Below the pieces are notes generated by a model, which ran no database searches, was not told the DNA's origin, and saw only the letters and a program-made list of their open reading frames with translations. Of a stretch of DNA of 15,056 nucleotides, positions 1 to 8,402 are shown piece after piece; positions within the stretch are counted from its first letter, which is position 1, and every line of letters starts with the position of its first letter. This stretch comes from an uncultured Synergistales bacterium (lineage in GTDB: Bacteria; Synergistota; Synergistia; Synergistales; Aminobacteriaceae), in the NCBI GenBank assembly GCA_905233295.1, contig CAJODX010000020.1:1-15056 (forward strand), written 5' to 3'. Both the position numbers and the translations under genes were made by a program.

Positions 1-543
1 TGCGCTGTGCGAATGTCCAAAATAAAAATCCTGCGCTTTTTTGCAACTCTGTATATTGTAATTTTAAGAGGTTCTCCTGTGCTAATGCTTTTGATGCTGA
101 TGTATTACGGAGTTTTTGCGCGGTCAAGCCTTGAAGCGGTTACGATAGCTGTTGTAACTTTTTCTCTGAACATAGCGGCTCACATCGCAGAACTCTTAAG
201 AGCCTCTATCGGCGCGACAGATCATGGACAGGTTGAAGCTGCACGAACTCTGGGTTTTTCAGCATGGCAGAGTTTTTATTTAATCACACTTCCGCAGGTT
301 ATAAAAATATCAAAGCCTGTATATCAGTCAACTATTGTAAATTTAATTCAATGGACCAGTGTTGTAGGTTACGTCTCTATAACTGATTTAACGCGTGTTA
401 TCAATAACATTGCATCGCGCACAATGCAGCCTATGATAACAATAAGCATTGGAATGTTAATCTATCTTGCTCTCGCGTATATTGTTCACGGAATATTTGC
501 ATTAACCGATGTTTTACAGGCTCGAAAGGAGGCAGTGCGATGA
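1..543 (+). CDS. Polar amino-acid ABC transporter permease (5'-truncated)
   Basis: This is the C-terminal part of an inner-membrane permease of the His/Glu/Gln (HisM/GlnP) type, which forms the channel of an amino-acid importer. The reading frame is open to the window edge, so the true start lies upstream; a GTG at 7 is only an internal candidate. Early in the fragment is the family segment ILRGSPVLMLLMLMYYG. The EAA loop that docks onto the ATPase (EAARTLGF, then a conserved LPQ) lies at about 235-300. Hydrophobic segments near the start, at about 130-190 and at the C-terminus fit membrane helices. About 40-50 N-terminal residues are probably missing compared with usual family members. The stop overlaps the ATPase start by 4 bp (ATGA), so the two are translationally coupled. 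The substrate cannot be told from this fragment, and the binding protein is presumably upstream. Confidence 0.9.
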   Translation, partial: CAVRMSKIKILRFFATLYIVILRGSPVLMLLMLMYYGVFARSSLEAVTIAVVTFSLNIAAHIAELLRASIGATDHGQVEAARTLGFSAWQSFYLITLPQVIKISKPVYQSTIVNLIQWTSVVGYVSITDLTRVINNIASRTMQPMITISIGMLIYLALAYIVHGIFALTDVLQARKEAVR

Positions 544-1667
544 GTCTCATTGAAGTTAAAAATCTTTGCAAATCTTTTGGCAGTTTACAGGTTTTGGATA
601 ACGTGAATTTAAGCGTTGAAGAGGGCGAAAGAATTGCGATTATAGGCGGCTCAGGCTGCGGCAAGAGCGTTTTCCTGCGTTCGCTTGAACTTCTCGAAAC
701 TCCGGATAAAGGGCAGATATTCATTGACGGTGAAGATATAACTGCAAAACACGCTGATGTAAACATGATACGGCGTAAAATGGGAATGGTTTACCAAAAA
801 TTTTATCTGTTTTCACACTTGAACGTTCTTGAAAATTTGTGCCTTGCTCCCGTAAAACTTTTGGGTATGTCCCGCGATGATGCGGAAACTTTAGCGGCTG
901 AATGGCTTGCCAGAGTAGGTTTATCATCAAAAATTCACACAATGCCTGCAAATTTATCCGGCGGTCAGCAGCAGAGAATTGCAATCTGCCGTTCTTTGAT
1001 GATGAAGCCGAAAGTTTTGTTGTTCGATGAGCCTACGAGCGCATTAGATCCCACGATGGTCGGTGAAGTCCTTGCAATGATCCGAATGTTGGCGAAACAA
1101 AATTTAACAATGCTCATTGTAACGCATGAGATGAATTTTGCGCGTGAAGTTGCCAGCCGGGTTTTATTCTTTGCTGACAAGGGAATTTATGAACAGGGTA
1201 CACCAGAAAAAATTTTTGATTCACCTGAAAAAGAAAAGACCGTTGCATTCATTCGTAAATTAAAATATTTCGGATATGAAATTAAATCGCGCGATTTTGA
1301 CTTGCTCGAAATGCAGGGCGGCATTCATTTATTCACTGAAAAATACGGAATAAGCCGCACACTTGCATACAGGCTTGAACTTTGCAGCGAAGAGCTTGTA
1401 TATGAGATGCTGTCGGGATGTTACAATAAAACACAAAACAATGTGAACATCTCGCTTGAAATTTCATATTCCGAAGCAGATTCTTCAATTATGCTGACTT
1501 TGACAAGTGCCGGAAAAAAATTCAATCCGTTTGACACCGCAAAAGTTTTGGACTTAGAAGATGATGATAACGTTCATTTAGGCGTGGCTATTTTGAAAAA
1601 AGTAGCTAAAAACGGTATCAATTACGAATTTTCAAACGGTCTTAACAAGATACAAATCACGCTTTAG
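540..1667 (+). CDS. Polar amino-acid ABC transporter ATPase with an extra GHKL/RsbW-like C-terminal domain
   Basis: This is the cytoplasmic ATPase that powers the upstream permease. Residues 1-240 form a normal GlnQ/HisP-type cassette: Walker A GGSGCGKS (36-43), Q-loop Gln86, signature LSGGQQQR (139-146), Walker B LLFDE (160-164), D-loop SALD and switch His196. Usual family members end near residue 240-250, but this one has 375. Residues about 246-375 look like an RsbW-type histidine-kinase-like ATPase fold: a helix with ELCSEELVYEML, paired strands, TSAGKKFNP (322-330) where the family has DxGxxFDP, HLGVAILKK (346-354) where it has GLGLxLI, and a final strand NKIQITL. The nucleotide-binding residues look eroded: no N-box Asn, Ser323 for Asp and His346 for Gly. 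The domain may therefore be a regulatory remnant rather than an enzyme. The start is set by AAGGAGG at 526-532, 7 nt upstream. The cassette call is firm; the tail assignment is by pattern only. Confidence 0.9.
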   Translation: MSLIEVKNLCKSFGSLQVLDNVNLSVEEGERIAIIGGSGCGKSVFLRSLELLETPDKGQIFIDGEDITAKHADVNMIRRKMGMVYQKFYLFSHLNVLENLCLAPVKLLGMSRDDAETLAAEWLARVGLSSKIHTMPANLSGGQQQRIAICRSLMMKPKVLLFDEPTSALDPTMVGEVLAMIRMLAKQNLTMLIVTHEMNFAREVASRVLFFADKGIYEQGTPEKIFDSPEKEKTVAFIRKLKYFGYEIKSRDFDLLEMQGGIHLFTEKYGISRTLAYRLELCSEELVYEMLSGCYNKTQNNVNISLEISYSEADSSIMLTLTSAGKKFNPFDTAKVLDLEDDDNVHLGVAILKKVAKNGINYEFSNGLNKIQITL

Positions 1668-1718
1668 ACTTTTTGCATATTACATAGCGGAACGGATGCT
1701 TTCTAATATCATAGTTAA

Positions 1719-3651
1719 ATGATTGACATAAAAAATTTAAATCTTTCTTTCGGCGAAAAAATTATTTTCAAAAACCTGAATCTCCGCATCAATGATAACG
1801 CGAGAATCGGCATTGTAGGCGCAAACGGTGCAGGCAAAACAACTCTGCTCCGTGTCTTGACAGGTGCTGCTGAAGCTGACGGCGGCGTTATTGAACGTTC
1901 AAAAAATCTCACTGTCGGCTATCTTCCTCAGGATTTAATTGAGCTTGAACCCGTTCCGCTGATGCAATATCTAAAAGACAGCGCGGGAATTTCAAAAATT
2001 GAAGAAAAACTTCGCGGCATTGAAGAAAAATTATCGTCAACCCAAGAAAATCAAAATGATCTTCTGAACGAGCATTCCCGGCTCGAACGGCGTTTTGAAA
2101 ATTCAGGCGGCTTTGCTTTCGAGGCAATGGCAATGAAAATTCTTCACGGTCTCGGCTTCAGACAAAACGATGAAAATAAAAACTGCCGCGATTTTTCCGG
2201 CGGATGGAAAATGAGAATCACAATGGCTGCGCTATTGCTTTCATCGCCTGATGTTCTGTTGCTTGACGAGCCAACAAATCATCTTGACACTGAAAGCATG
2301 GAATGGCTTGAAGGCTGGCTGAGAACTCACAAAGGCGCAGTTGCGGCTGTGTCGCACGACCGGAGATTTCTGGAAAATGTTGCTGAAAATATCGCTGAAC
2401 TCGAACGCGGAGTCATTAAATTATATCCTTGCGGTTATGATGAATATCTTGAACTCCGTGAACAGAACAAAGAATTGCTGGAAAAAGCCTACGCGCAGCA
2501 ACAGAATAAAATTCAGAAAATCGAATCTTTCATAACGCGTTTCAGATATAAGGCAACGAAAGCCGCTCAGGTTCAAAGCCGAATCAAACAGCTTGAAAAA
2601 ATCGAACGAATCGAAATTGCCGCCGACAGCAAAACAGTGAAAATAAAAATTCCGGAAGCTCCTCCCAGCGGCAGAGAAGTTTTGAAAGCTGAAAATCTCA
2701 CAAAAAATTATGATTCCCTGAAAGTTTTCAGCGACGTAAATTTTTCAATCACACGCGGCGAACGTGTTGCCCTTGTCGGCATCAACGGTGCAGGAAAATC
2801 GACACTCTTAAGACTTCTCAGTCTGAACGAACAGCCGACATCAGGAAATGTAAAATTCGGACACAACGTGAAATTTTCTTACTATTCGCAGGAAAGCGCA
2901 ATGAACATCAACTACGCCAACTCTGTGTGGGAAGAGGCTCGCTCTGTGTCTTCAAAATTAAATGACGTTGAACGCAGAAATCTTCTCGGAGCATTTTTAT
3001 TTTCGGGCGATGACATTTATAAATCCGCTTCAGTTTTGTCCGGCGGAGAAAAGGCCACGTCTTGCACTTTATAAATTAATGCTTGAGGAAACGAATTTTT
3101 TAATTCTTGACGAGCCTACGAATCATCTTGACCATGATACGCGCGAAATCGTTGAACGCGCATTGTTAAAATATCAGGGAACTTTGCTGATAGTATCGCA
3201 CGACAGACATTTTCTTGACGTTCTTGCCGAAAGAGTTTTAGAAATCCGCGATGGAATTTTGTACGACTATCCCGGAAATTATTCGTGGTTTCTTGAAAAA
3301 CGCGAAGAAAATCTGAAAATTTCTGAATCTGAAACAGAATCTTCATCTTCGAGCCGCAAAAAAATTTCAAAAGAAAATTCTCAATCTGAAAATACATTTA
3401 AAATTAAACAGGAATTAAAAGAAATAAAAAAATCAATTTCACAGTGCGAGAAAAAAATTTCAGATTCAGAATCAAGACTGAGTGAAATTGACGCGGCTCT
3501 GTGCAATCCAGACACTTTAAAAAATCCGGCGGAAATAAAAAATTTAATGATTGAACGAAATGAACTCGACAGGAAAATTCAGGATTTATATTCACAGTGG
3601 GAAAATTTTTCGCTTAAAAACGAAGAATTAAACGCGAAAATAAAAAAATAA
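1719..3651 (+). pseudogene. ABC-F family ATPase (YheS/Uup-like), interrupted by a +1 frameshift
   Basis: ABC-F proteins are soluble twin-cassette ATPases that act on ribosomes rather than in membranes. Cassette 1 has Walker A GANGAGKTT (34-42), signature FSGGWKMR (159-166) and LLLDEPTNHLD (180-190). The inter-domain arm follows, with the family-typical FITRF and QSRIKQLEK segments. Cassette 2 has GINGAGKST (354-362) and LSGGEK (440-445). Just after that, one extra C at 3055-3056 shifts the frame: the first frame ends at 3074 as LSGGEKATSCTL. Removing one base restores LSGGEKARLALYK and continues with LILDEPTNHLD, SHDRHFLD, a Ser-rich linker and a charged coiled-coil tail to 3651. The restored length is about 643 residues, normal for the family. 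No other lesion is seen, so a sequencing error, a recent mutation or recoding are all possible. The ATG is right for the family N-terminus but has no clear ribosome-binding site. Confidence 0.88.
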
Positions 3652-3784
3652 ATTAAAAATCCAAAAATCAGGTGCTTTTTTTTACATTTTTCTGTTATCC
3701 GTTTAAAACTTTTCAGAATAAAAACGCAAAATTTTCCGATATAAATACAAAAATCTTGTTGGTAATATAAAACACGTGCATAAC

Positions 3785-3862
3785 TGAATTTATCGTGTTA
3801 TAATATGCTCGTCGCGAGGCAAGAGGGGCTTCGTGATAAAAAAAACTAAAACGATAAATTCA
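3785..3862. repeat. Perfect 12-bp inverted repeat flanking the ferredoxin promoter
   Basis: TGAATTTATCGT at 3785-3796 is the exact reverse complement of ACGATAAATTCA at 3851-3862, with 54 bp between the arms. The left arm abuts the extended -10 element; the right arm ends 1 nt before the GAGGAGG ribosome-binding site. Transcripts starting near 3811 would lack the left arm, so a paired operator is likelier than an RNA hairpin. Read-through RNA from upstream could still fold the two arms together. The function is inferred. Confidence 0.7.
3796..3804 (+). promoter_or_regulatory. Extended -10 promoter of the ferredoxin gene
   Basis: TGTTATAAT is a perfect extended -10 (TGn plus TATAAT at 3799-3804). 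No good -35 is visible at 16-18 bp spacing, which is tolerable for an extended -10 promoter. The predicted start is near 3811, giving a leader of about 70 nt. That leader contains a small hairpin candidate, CGAGGC/GCTTCG, around 3815-3832. The preceding stretch from 3652 holds no gene; it is AT-rich, with a T run near 3676 but no stable stem. Confidence 0.65.
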
Positions 3863-3879
3863 AGAGGAGGAATTTTATT

Positions 3880-4050
3880 ATGGCAGCAAAAGTAAATCAT
3901 GATGTTTGTGTAGGTTGTGAGTCGTGTGTGGGTGCGTGCCCTGTATCAGCTATCTCAGTTGACGGCGGCAAGGCAAGCGTTGATGCAGGAACTTGCGTAG
4001 ATTGCGGAAGCTGCGTTTCAACCTGCCCGGTAAGCGCAATTTCACAGTAG
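3880..4050 (+). CDS. 2[4Fe-4S] ferredoxin, clostridial type
   Basis: This 56-residue protein is a small low-potential electron carrier of the cytoplasm, typical of anaerobes, where it links oxidoreductases such as pyruvate:ferredoxin oxidoreductase or hydrogenases; its partners here are unknown. It has two near-identical halves with the classic ligand pattern CxxCxxCxxxCP: Cys10, 13, 16 and 20 with Pro21, and Cys39, 42, 45 and 49 with Pro50. PVSAIS follows each set, showing the internal duplication. Length and spacing match clostridial ferredoxins of about 55 residues. The ATG has a very strong ribosome-binding site, GAGGAGG at 3864-3870, 9 nt upstream. With its own promoter and terminator it looks like a single-gene, highly expressed transcript. 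The family call is close to certain. Confidence 0.96.
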   Translation: MAAKVNHDVCVGCESCVGACPVSAISVDGGKASVDAGTCVDCGSCVSTCPVSAISQ

Positions 4051-4077
4051 AAAATTTTTTTAACTTCAGAATTTTTC

Positions 4078-4114
4078 ACTGGCAGGGTTTATACTGAGCC
4101 CTGTCAGTTTTTTT
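4078..4114 (+). terminator. Intrinsic terminator after the ferredoxin gene
   Basis: A 10-bp stem (ACTGGCAGGG at 4078-4087 with CCCTGTCAGT at 4099-4108, one G-T wobble) encloses an 11-nt loop and is followed at once by a run of T to 4114. It lies 27 nt after the ferredoxin stop. There is no matching T run for the other strand, so it should act only on + strand transcription. Confidence 0.88.
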
Positions 4115-4129
4115 GTGATTTTTTATAAT
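4101..4129 (+). promoter_or_regulatory. Candidate promoter of the helicase operon, overlapping the terminator
   Basis: A perfect -10 TATAAT at 4124-4129 sits 17 bp after CTGTCA (4101-4106), which matches the -35 consensus at 4 of 6 positions and lies in the right arm of the ferredoxin terminator. The predicted start near 4136 would leave a leader of about 16 nt holding AGGAG at 4138-4142. Confidence 0.5.
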
Positions 4130-4151
4130 TTTTTTTCAGGAGTTTGAAAAC

Positions 4152-7100
4152 GTGAATTTTTCTTTGCCTCAAAATACACATAAAGGTCAGCGTGAAGCCG
4201 TAAACGCTGATGACAAAATCATAACAGTAAGCGCAGGTGCAGGAACAGGAAAAACTTGGGTTTTATCAAACCGTTACGCAAGACTTTTATTGCAAAACGA
4301 AACGTTAATGCCCTCAGAAATTTTGACTTTGACTTTCACTGAAGCCGCCGCCGCTGAAATGAAAACTCGAATAATCTCAAAAGTCGAAGAGGAACTCGGC
4401 AAAAATAAAAATCCCGATGACGCTGCACGAAAGCAGGAAATTTTAGACGGACTGACAGAAACGTGGATTTCAACTATTCACGCGTTTGCCGGAAGATTGA
4501 TCCGCGAGTCCGGACTGTCGCTGGACATCGACCCAACAGCAAATGTAATAACGCCGCAGCAGGAGCAGGAATTTTGGGAAAATATCCGCAACGCTGTTGA
4601 ATTTGCAAATTTAAGAGAACTCGCACGGACTTACGGCGATAAAAATTTAAGAGACAGCGCGGAATTTCTCGACAAAGACGCTTTTATGTCGAACGCCGTC
4701 AACAAATGGAAATCGACAAAGCTGAGCGAATTTGCGCGGGACGTTGCCGAACTTCACGCATCGTCAGGCAAAACATGGCATGAAATGTTGGAATGGTCAG
4801 AAAACGACTTTTTTGTAAAGAAAAACAGTGAAGCCGAAAATAAAGTTAAAAAAATTCTTGAAGCAGAATGGCTCGATGTCTGGAATTTTTTCAGCGGCAC
4901 AGACCTTCCGGAAGCTAAAAAGCCAAACGGTCCGGGAGGAAATTTAAACGCATTGTTAAACTGGCAAAAATTAAATTCTCCGAATGACATTGAAGCATTA
5001 AAATTTTTTTATGATTCAATCGTGGCTGACCCTGAAAAAAAATTGAGCAACGGACGAGGCGAACCTTTCAAAACGTTCAAAGAGATTAAAGAAATTTCTT
5101 TCAGCGACTGGCGCAAGGCGAGACCGAGTTTATTAAAAGAAATTTCGCTGGATTTCGGCAAAGATTTTTCTCAGGAAGAATTATGGATGCGGCGGATTTT
5201 ATTAAAATTCTGCGCCGTTTCATGGGGAATGTGGGATATGATGAAGCAAAGACGAGGGCTTTTATCTTTCTCGGATATGATCCTTCATGCAAAGAACGCC
5301 ATAGAAAAAGAATCGGTGAAACACTCTTTCAAACATATTCTTGTCGATGAATTTCAGGATACTGACGGGCTTCAGTTTGAAATGATAACGTCGCTGACGA
5401 AAAATCAAGATACAAATTTATTCGCCGTAGGGGACATAAAGCAGTCGATTTACAGATTCAGACATGCTGACCCGTCTTTGTTCAGCGGCACGATAAAAAC
5501 GGCTGACAGAAAAATAGATTTAGATAAAAGTTTTAGAACAAGAAAATCTCTTTTGGAAAAAATAAATAAAATTTTTTCATCTTTATGGCAAAATTCTGAA
5601 TTAATCGCTTTCAGAGGTCTTGACGCTTCAGACAGCGCGTTTGAAAGAGACTTCGGAACGATGCCGCCGTTCAAAATTTTTTTAACTCAAAATACGGGCG
5701 GTCTTTCTGCTGTACGGAAAAATCTCGCTGAAGAACTCGCGTCAAATATTTCAAAATGGGTCGGCGAAGAACGTACAATCTGGGATAAAAGCGAAAAAAT
5801 TATCAGACCCGTAAAATTTTCGGACTTTACAATATTGTCGCGGACAAGAACAGTTTTTTCATATCTTGAAGAAGCTCTCGAAAAGTTTGGCATTCCCTCA
5901 ATAAGAGACAGAAGCGAAGATTTTTTCACACGCGGCGAGATTGGCGATGTCGTGTGTATGCTGAGAGCCGCGGCTGATGCGAACGATTCTTTTTCCGTGA
6001 TGGGCTGGCTGATGTCTCCGTTTTCGGAAATCCCGGAAAAAGACGCTGTTGAAAAAATTTTTATGAACGCCGGAAAAAAAATAAATTTTCCTGAACTTTT
6101 GAAAAAAAATTTTCCCGAGGCATATTCAAGACTTGAATATCTTTCTTTAATCGGAACAAACGAAGGTCCTGCCGGTCTGCTCTCGATATTTAATAAAAAC
6201 CGGCGGTGGCTGTCGTGTTATCCTGAAAAAGACAGGTTAAGAGTCCTGAGAAATTTCAGGCTTGCTCTTTCAATGTCGAGAGCTTTTCAGCAGTCGGGAA
6301 CTTCAAGCCTGACAGCCTGTGCTGAATGGCTGACACGTGCGGTCAGACGCGAACTTAAAATCGAAGAGCCCAAATGGCACGATGAAAACGAAAACGCCGT
6401 CCATCTTACTGCGGTGCATTCATCAAAAGGTCTTGAATATCCTGTTACCATTATTTTTGACACGCAGAAATCCAAAAAGCCGAACAACAAACCTTTAAGT
6501 CCCTCACGCGATTTAGGGATTGTGTTTTCGGATTTTCCCGATGAATTTAACGCTGCTGCAAAACCTTTTGCCGTAAAATGGGAAAATCTTTTATCTGAAC
6601 AGGGCGAACTCGAAGAAGAGGAACGTTTGTTTTATGTTGCCGCAACACGCGCTCAAGACAGTTTAATTTTTTGCGGAACGCTCTCAAAAGACGGCGAACC
6701 TTACAAAAATTCATGGACAGAATTTTTGCTCGACAACGTTGAAGCTGAAGAAAAAAATAAAATTGAATTTGCTGTCGGCACAGACGCTCCTGAAATTCAG
6801 AAAAAAATTGAAGCTGACGAAAAAAATTTAACTTCAGTGAATGTGATACGTGCGAAAAATTCTTTGCGGCAATTTTCGGCGAGTGCGTTTTCATTGTTCG
6901 AGTGGTGTCCTTTTGCGTGGCGTAGACGTTACAGACAAGGACAGACTCTTTCATGGGAACTCACTGAACGCGAAGATGAGTTTGAAGATTTTACGGGCGG
7001 TGCGAATCTCGGAAGCCTTGCACACTGGATTTTATCGCGATGGCTTATGAATGAAAATTTTGAAGCCGAACTCGAATATTTTCTCAACGACCGCGAAATG

Positions 7101-7616
7101 ATTTCAAGACTTCCGGCACATCTGCGAGGGGTTTGGCGCGACAAAAAAAATAAAGCCGCTCTGCGTGAATGGCTTCTGACTTTTGCAGCAAGCGAACCCG
7201 GGATTACTCTCAGAACGCGTAAGGACGTGAAACGCGAACACAGATTTATGCTCAGTTTGGGCAATACTGCGTTGGCAGGAGCGATTGATGCGCTTTACGA
7301 AAATAATTTAATTGACTATAAGATAACTTCGATAGATAATGCGCCGTCTGGGCTTTACGAATCCCAGCTCGATTTTTACGCGTTTGTCGCTCATACACTG
7401 ACGGGAAATGACGAAATTAAAACTACAACGGCATTTTTGCGCGAAAATATTTTTGAAGGACATGTCTGCAAAAATTTTGACGAAATAAAATCCAGAATTT
7501 TGAATGCCGCTGAAATCTGTGCGTCAGGGGATCTTAAGCCTAAGCGCGAACATTGTGCCGCGTGTCCATTTAAGGGAGGCTGTGCATTTTTTAAGGTTCA
7601 GGAAGTGAAAAAATGA
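4152..7616 (+). CDS. AddA/UvrD-like helicase with C-terminal iron-staple PD-(D/E)XK nuclease
   Basis: This 1154-residue DNA helicase/nuclease probably processes double-strand ends for recombination. Superfamily 1 motifs are complete: Gln13; Walker A SAGAGTGKT (27-35); TFTEAAAAEM (61-70); DEFQDT (399-404); GDIKQSIYRFR (427-437), the AddA/RecB form; VHSSKGLEYPV (755-765); and ERLFYVAATRA (824-834). The nuclease domain shows LGSLAHWIL, Asp1046, DYK (1055-1057) and YESQLDFY. Cys919 (in CPFAWRRRY) plus Cys1135, 1138 and 1144 (CxxCx5C) match the four-Cys [4Fe-4S] staple known from AddB, Cas4 and Dna2 nucleases. No addB lies next to it, although addA and addB are usually adjacent. The start is GTG, supported by AGGAG at 4138-4142. 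The stop overlaps the next gene by 4 bp (ATGA). It may be AddA with a distant AddB, or a stand-alone helicase-nuclease. The enzyme class is sure; the subfamily is not. Confidence 0.92.
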   Translation: MNFSLPQNTHKGQREAVNADDKIITVSAGAGTGKTWVLSNRYARLLLQNETLMPSEILTLTFTEAAAAEMKTRIISKVEEELGKNKNPDDAARKQEILDGLTETWISTIHAFAGRLIRESGLSLDIDPTANVITPQQEQEFWENIRNAVEFANLRELARTYGDKNLRDSAEFLDKDAFMSNAVNKWKSTKLSEFARDVAELHASSGKTWHEMLEWSENDFFVKKNSEAENKVKKILEAEWLDVWNFFSGTDLPEAKKPNGPGGNLNALLNWQKLNSPNDIEALKFFYDSIVADPEKKLSNGRGEPFKTFKEIKEISFSDWRKARPSLLKEISLDFGKDFSQEELWMRRILLKFCAVSWGMWDMMKQRRGLLSFSDMILHAKNAIEKESVKHSFKHILVDEFQDTDGLQFEMITSLTKNQDTNLFAVGDIKQSIYRFRHADPSLFSGTIKTADRKIDLDKSFRTRKSLLEKINKIFSSLWQNSELIAFRGLDASDSAFERDFGTMPPFKIFLTQNTGGLSAVRKNLAEELASNISKWVGEERTIWDKSEKIIRPVKFSDFTILSRTRTVFSYLEEALEKFGIPSIRDRSEDFFTRGEIGDVVCMLRAAADANDSFSVMGWLMSPFSEIPEKDAVEKIFMNAGKKINFPELLKKNFPEAYSRLEYLSLIGTNEGPAGLLSIFNKNRRWLSCYPEKDRLRVLRNFRLALSMSRAFQQSGTSSLTACAEWLTRAVRRELKIEEPKWHDENENAVHLTAVHSSKGLEYPVTIIFDTQKSKKPNNKPLSPSRDLGIVFSDFPDEFNAAAKPFAVKWENLLSEQGELEEEERLFYVAATRAQDSLIFCGTLSKDGEPYKNSWTEFLLDNVEAEEKNKIEFAVGTDAPEIQKKIEADEKNLTSVNVIRAKNSLRQFSASAFSLFEWCPFAWRRRYRQGQTLSWELTEREDEFEDFTGGANLGSLAHWILSRWLMNENFEAELEYFLNDREMISRLPAHLRGVWRDKKNKAALREWLLTFAASEPGITLRTRKDVKREHRFMLSLGNTALAGAIDALYENNLIDYKITSIDNAPSGLYESQLDFYAFVAHTLTGNDEIKTTTAFLRENIFEGHVCKNFDEIKSRILNAAEICASGDLKPKREHCAACPFKGGCAFFKVQEVKK

Positions 7617-8380
7617 AAGAAAATTTTAAGACAGAAAAACACAAAGAGCTTCATCAGGAGCTTCACAGAGAATTTTATTTAACATGCGAAAAATATTATA
7701 TTTTTGAACTGTTGACAGTAGCTGCCGGCATGATGGGTTTATATACATACAATCTTCGCGGCGGAGTATTCAGCAACGCTCAGACAGGCAATATCGTGAA
7801 AATGTCAATGGCGGTCGGAAGCGGCGAATTTGGCGAAGGGCTGTATTATTTAATTCCGTTTGCTGCATATATTCTTGGCACTGTAATATCAGAAATTCTT
7901 CCGCAGAAAGTCAGGAAAACTCATTTTATACGTTGGGACACAATGCTCGTCGGAATTGAAATCATCGCGCTTTTTATTTTAGGTTTTGTTCCGCTGTCAT
8001 TGCCTGAACAGATTGCGCAGATAGTCATAAGTTTTTTGTGTTCAATGCAGTTCAACACATTCAGGCAGGCAGAGGGCGTTCCGATGGCTACAACGTTCAT
8101 AACGAATCATGTTCGGCAGATAGGCATAAGTCTTGCAAGAATTTTGCGAAAAAATGAGCGTGAACAGGAAATTGAAGCGCGTCAGAAAGCGGAGAAACAC
8201 GCGAAAATTATTTTTGCATTTTTTTTCGGCGGTGCTGTAATGACGTTTGCGTGCCGTTATTTTGCAGAAAAAAGCATCTGGCTTACGATTATTCCGCTGG
8301 CTTTGTGCTTTGCTTTTTTGCTGCGTTCGGATTTAATTTATGAAAAGGCAATGCTGGATCTTACTCCTCATGGTCATTAA
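7613..8380 (+). CDS. DUF1275 (YoaK) family membrane protein
   Basis: This 255-residue protein sits in the cytoplasmic membrane. The DUF1275/YoaK family has no firmly known biochemical role. Family marks are GGVFSNAQTGNIV with the hallmark QTGN at 57-60, MQFNTFR in place of the usual MQNaxxR, and MATTFITNHV. About six hydrophobic segments can be seen, roughly at residues 30-48, 75-95, 110-128, 133-150, 200-220 and 223-243. A charged cytoplasmic loop rich in Arg, Lys and Glu lies between the fourth and fifth. The N-terminal 27 residues are His/Glu-rich and charged, longer than in many members. The start overlaps the helicase stop (ATGA), so translation is coupled to the helicase even though no functional link is known. 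Confidence 0.85.
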   Translation: MKENFKTEKHKELHQELHREFYLTCEKYYIFELLTVAAGMMGLYTYNLRGGVFSNAQTGNIVKMSMAVGSGEFGEGLYYLIPFAAYILGTVISEILPQKVRKTHFIRWDTMLVGIEIIALFILGFVPLSLPEQIAQIVISFLCSMQFNTFRQAEGVPMATTFITNHVRQIGISLARILRKNEREQEIEARQKAEKHAKIIFAFFFGGAVMTFACRYFAEKSIWLTIIPLALCFAFLLRSDLIYEKAMLDLTPHGH

Positions 8381-8402
8381 AAAATATACAGGAGGATTTT
8401 TT

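Noticed and set aside
3652..3700. Possible terminator after the ABC-F gene
   Set aside because: There is a run of T after AAAAATCAGGTGC, but no GC-rich stem precedes it. Any pairing would be A-T only.
6547..6954. Open minus-strand frame of 135 codons within the helicase gene
   Set aside because: It is antisense to conserved helicase sequence, including the motif VI region, and shows no family features.
8340..8402. ATG at 8340 as the start of the prepilin-like gene
   Set aside because: It would bury the prepilin leader behind 21 extra residues inside the DUF1275 gene, and the strong AGGAGG lies downstream of it.
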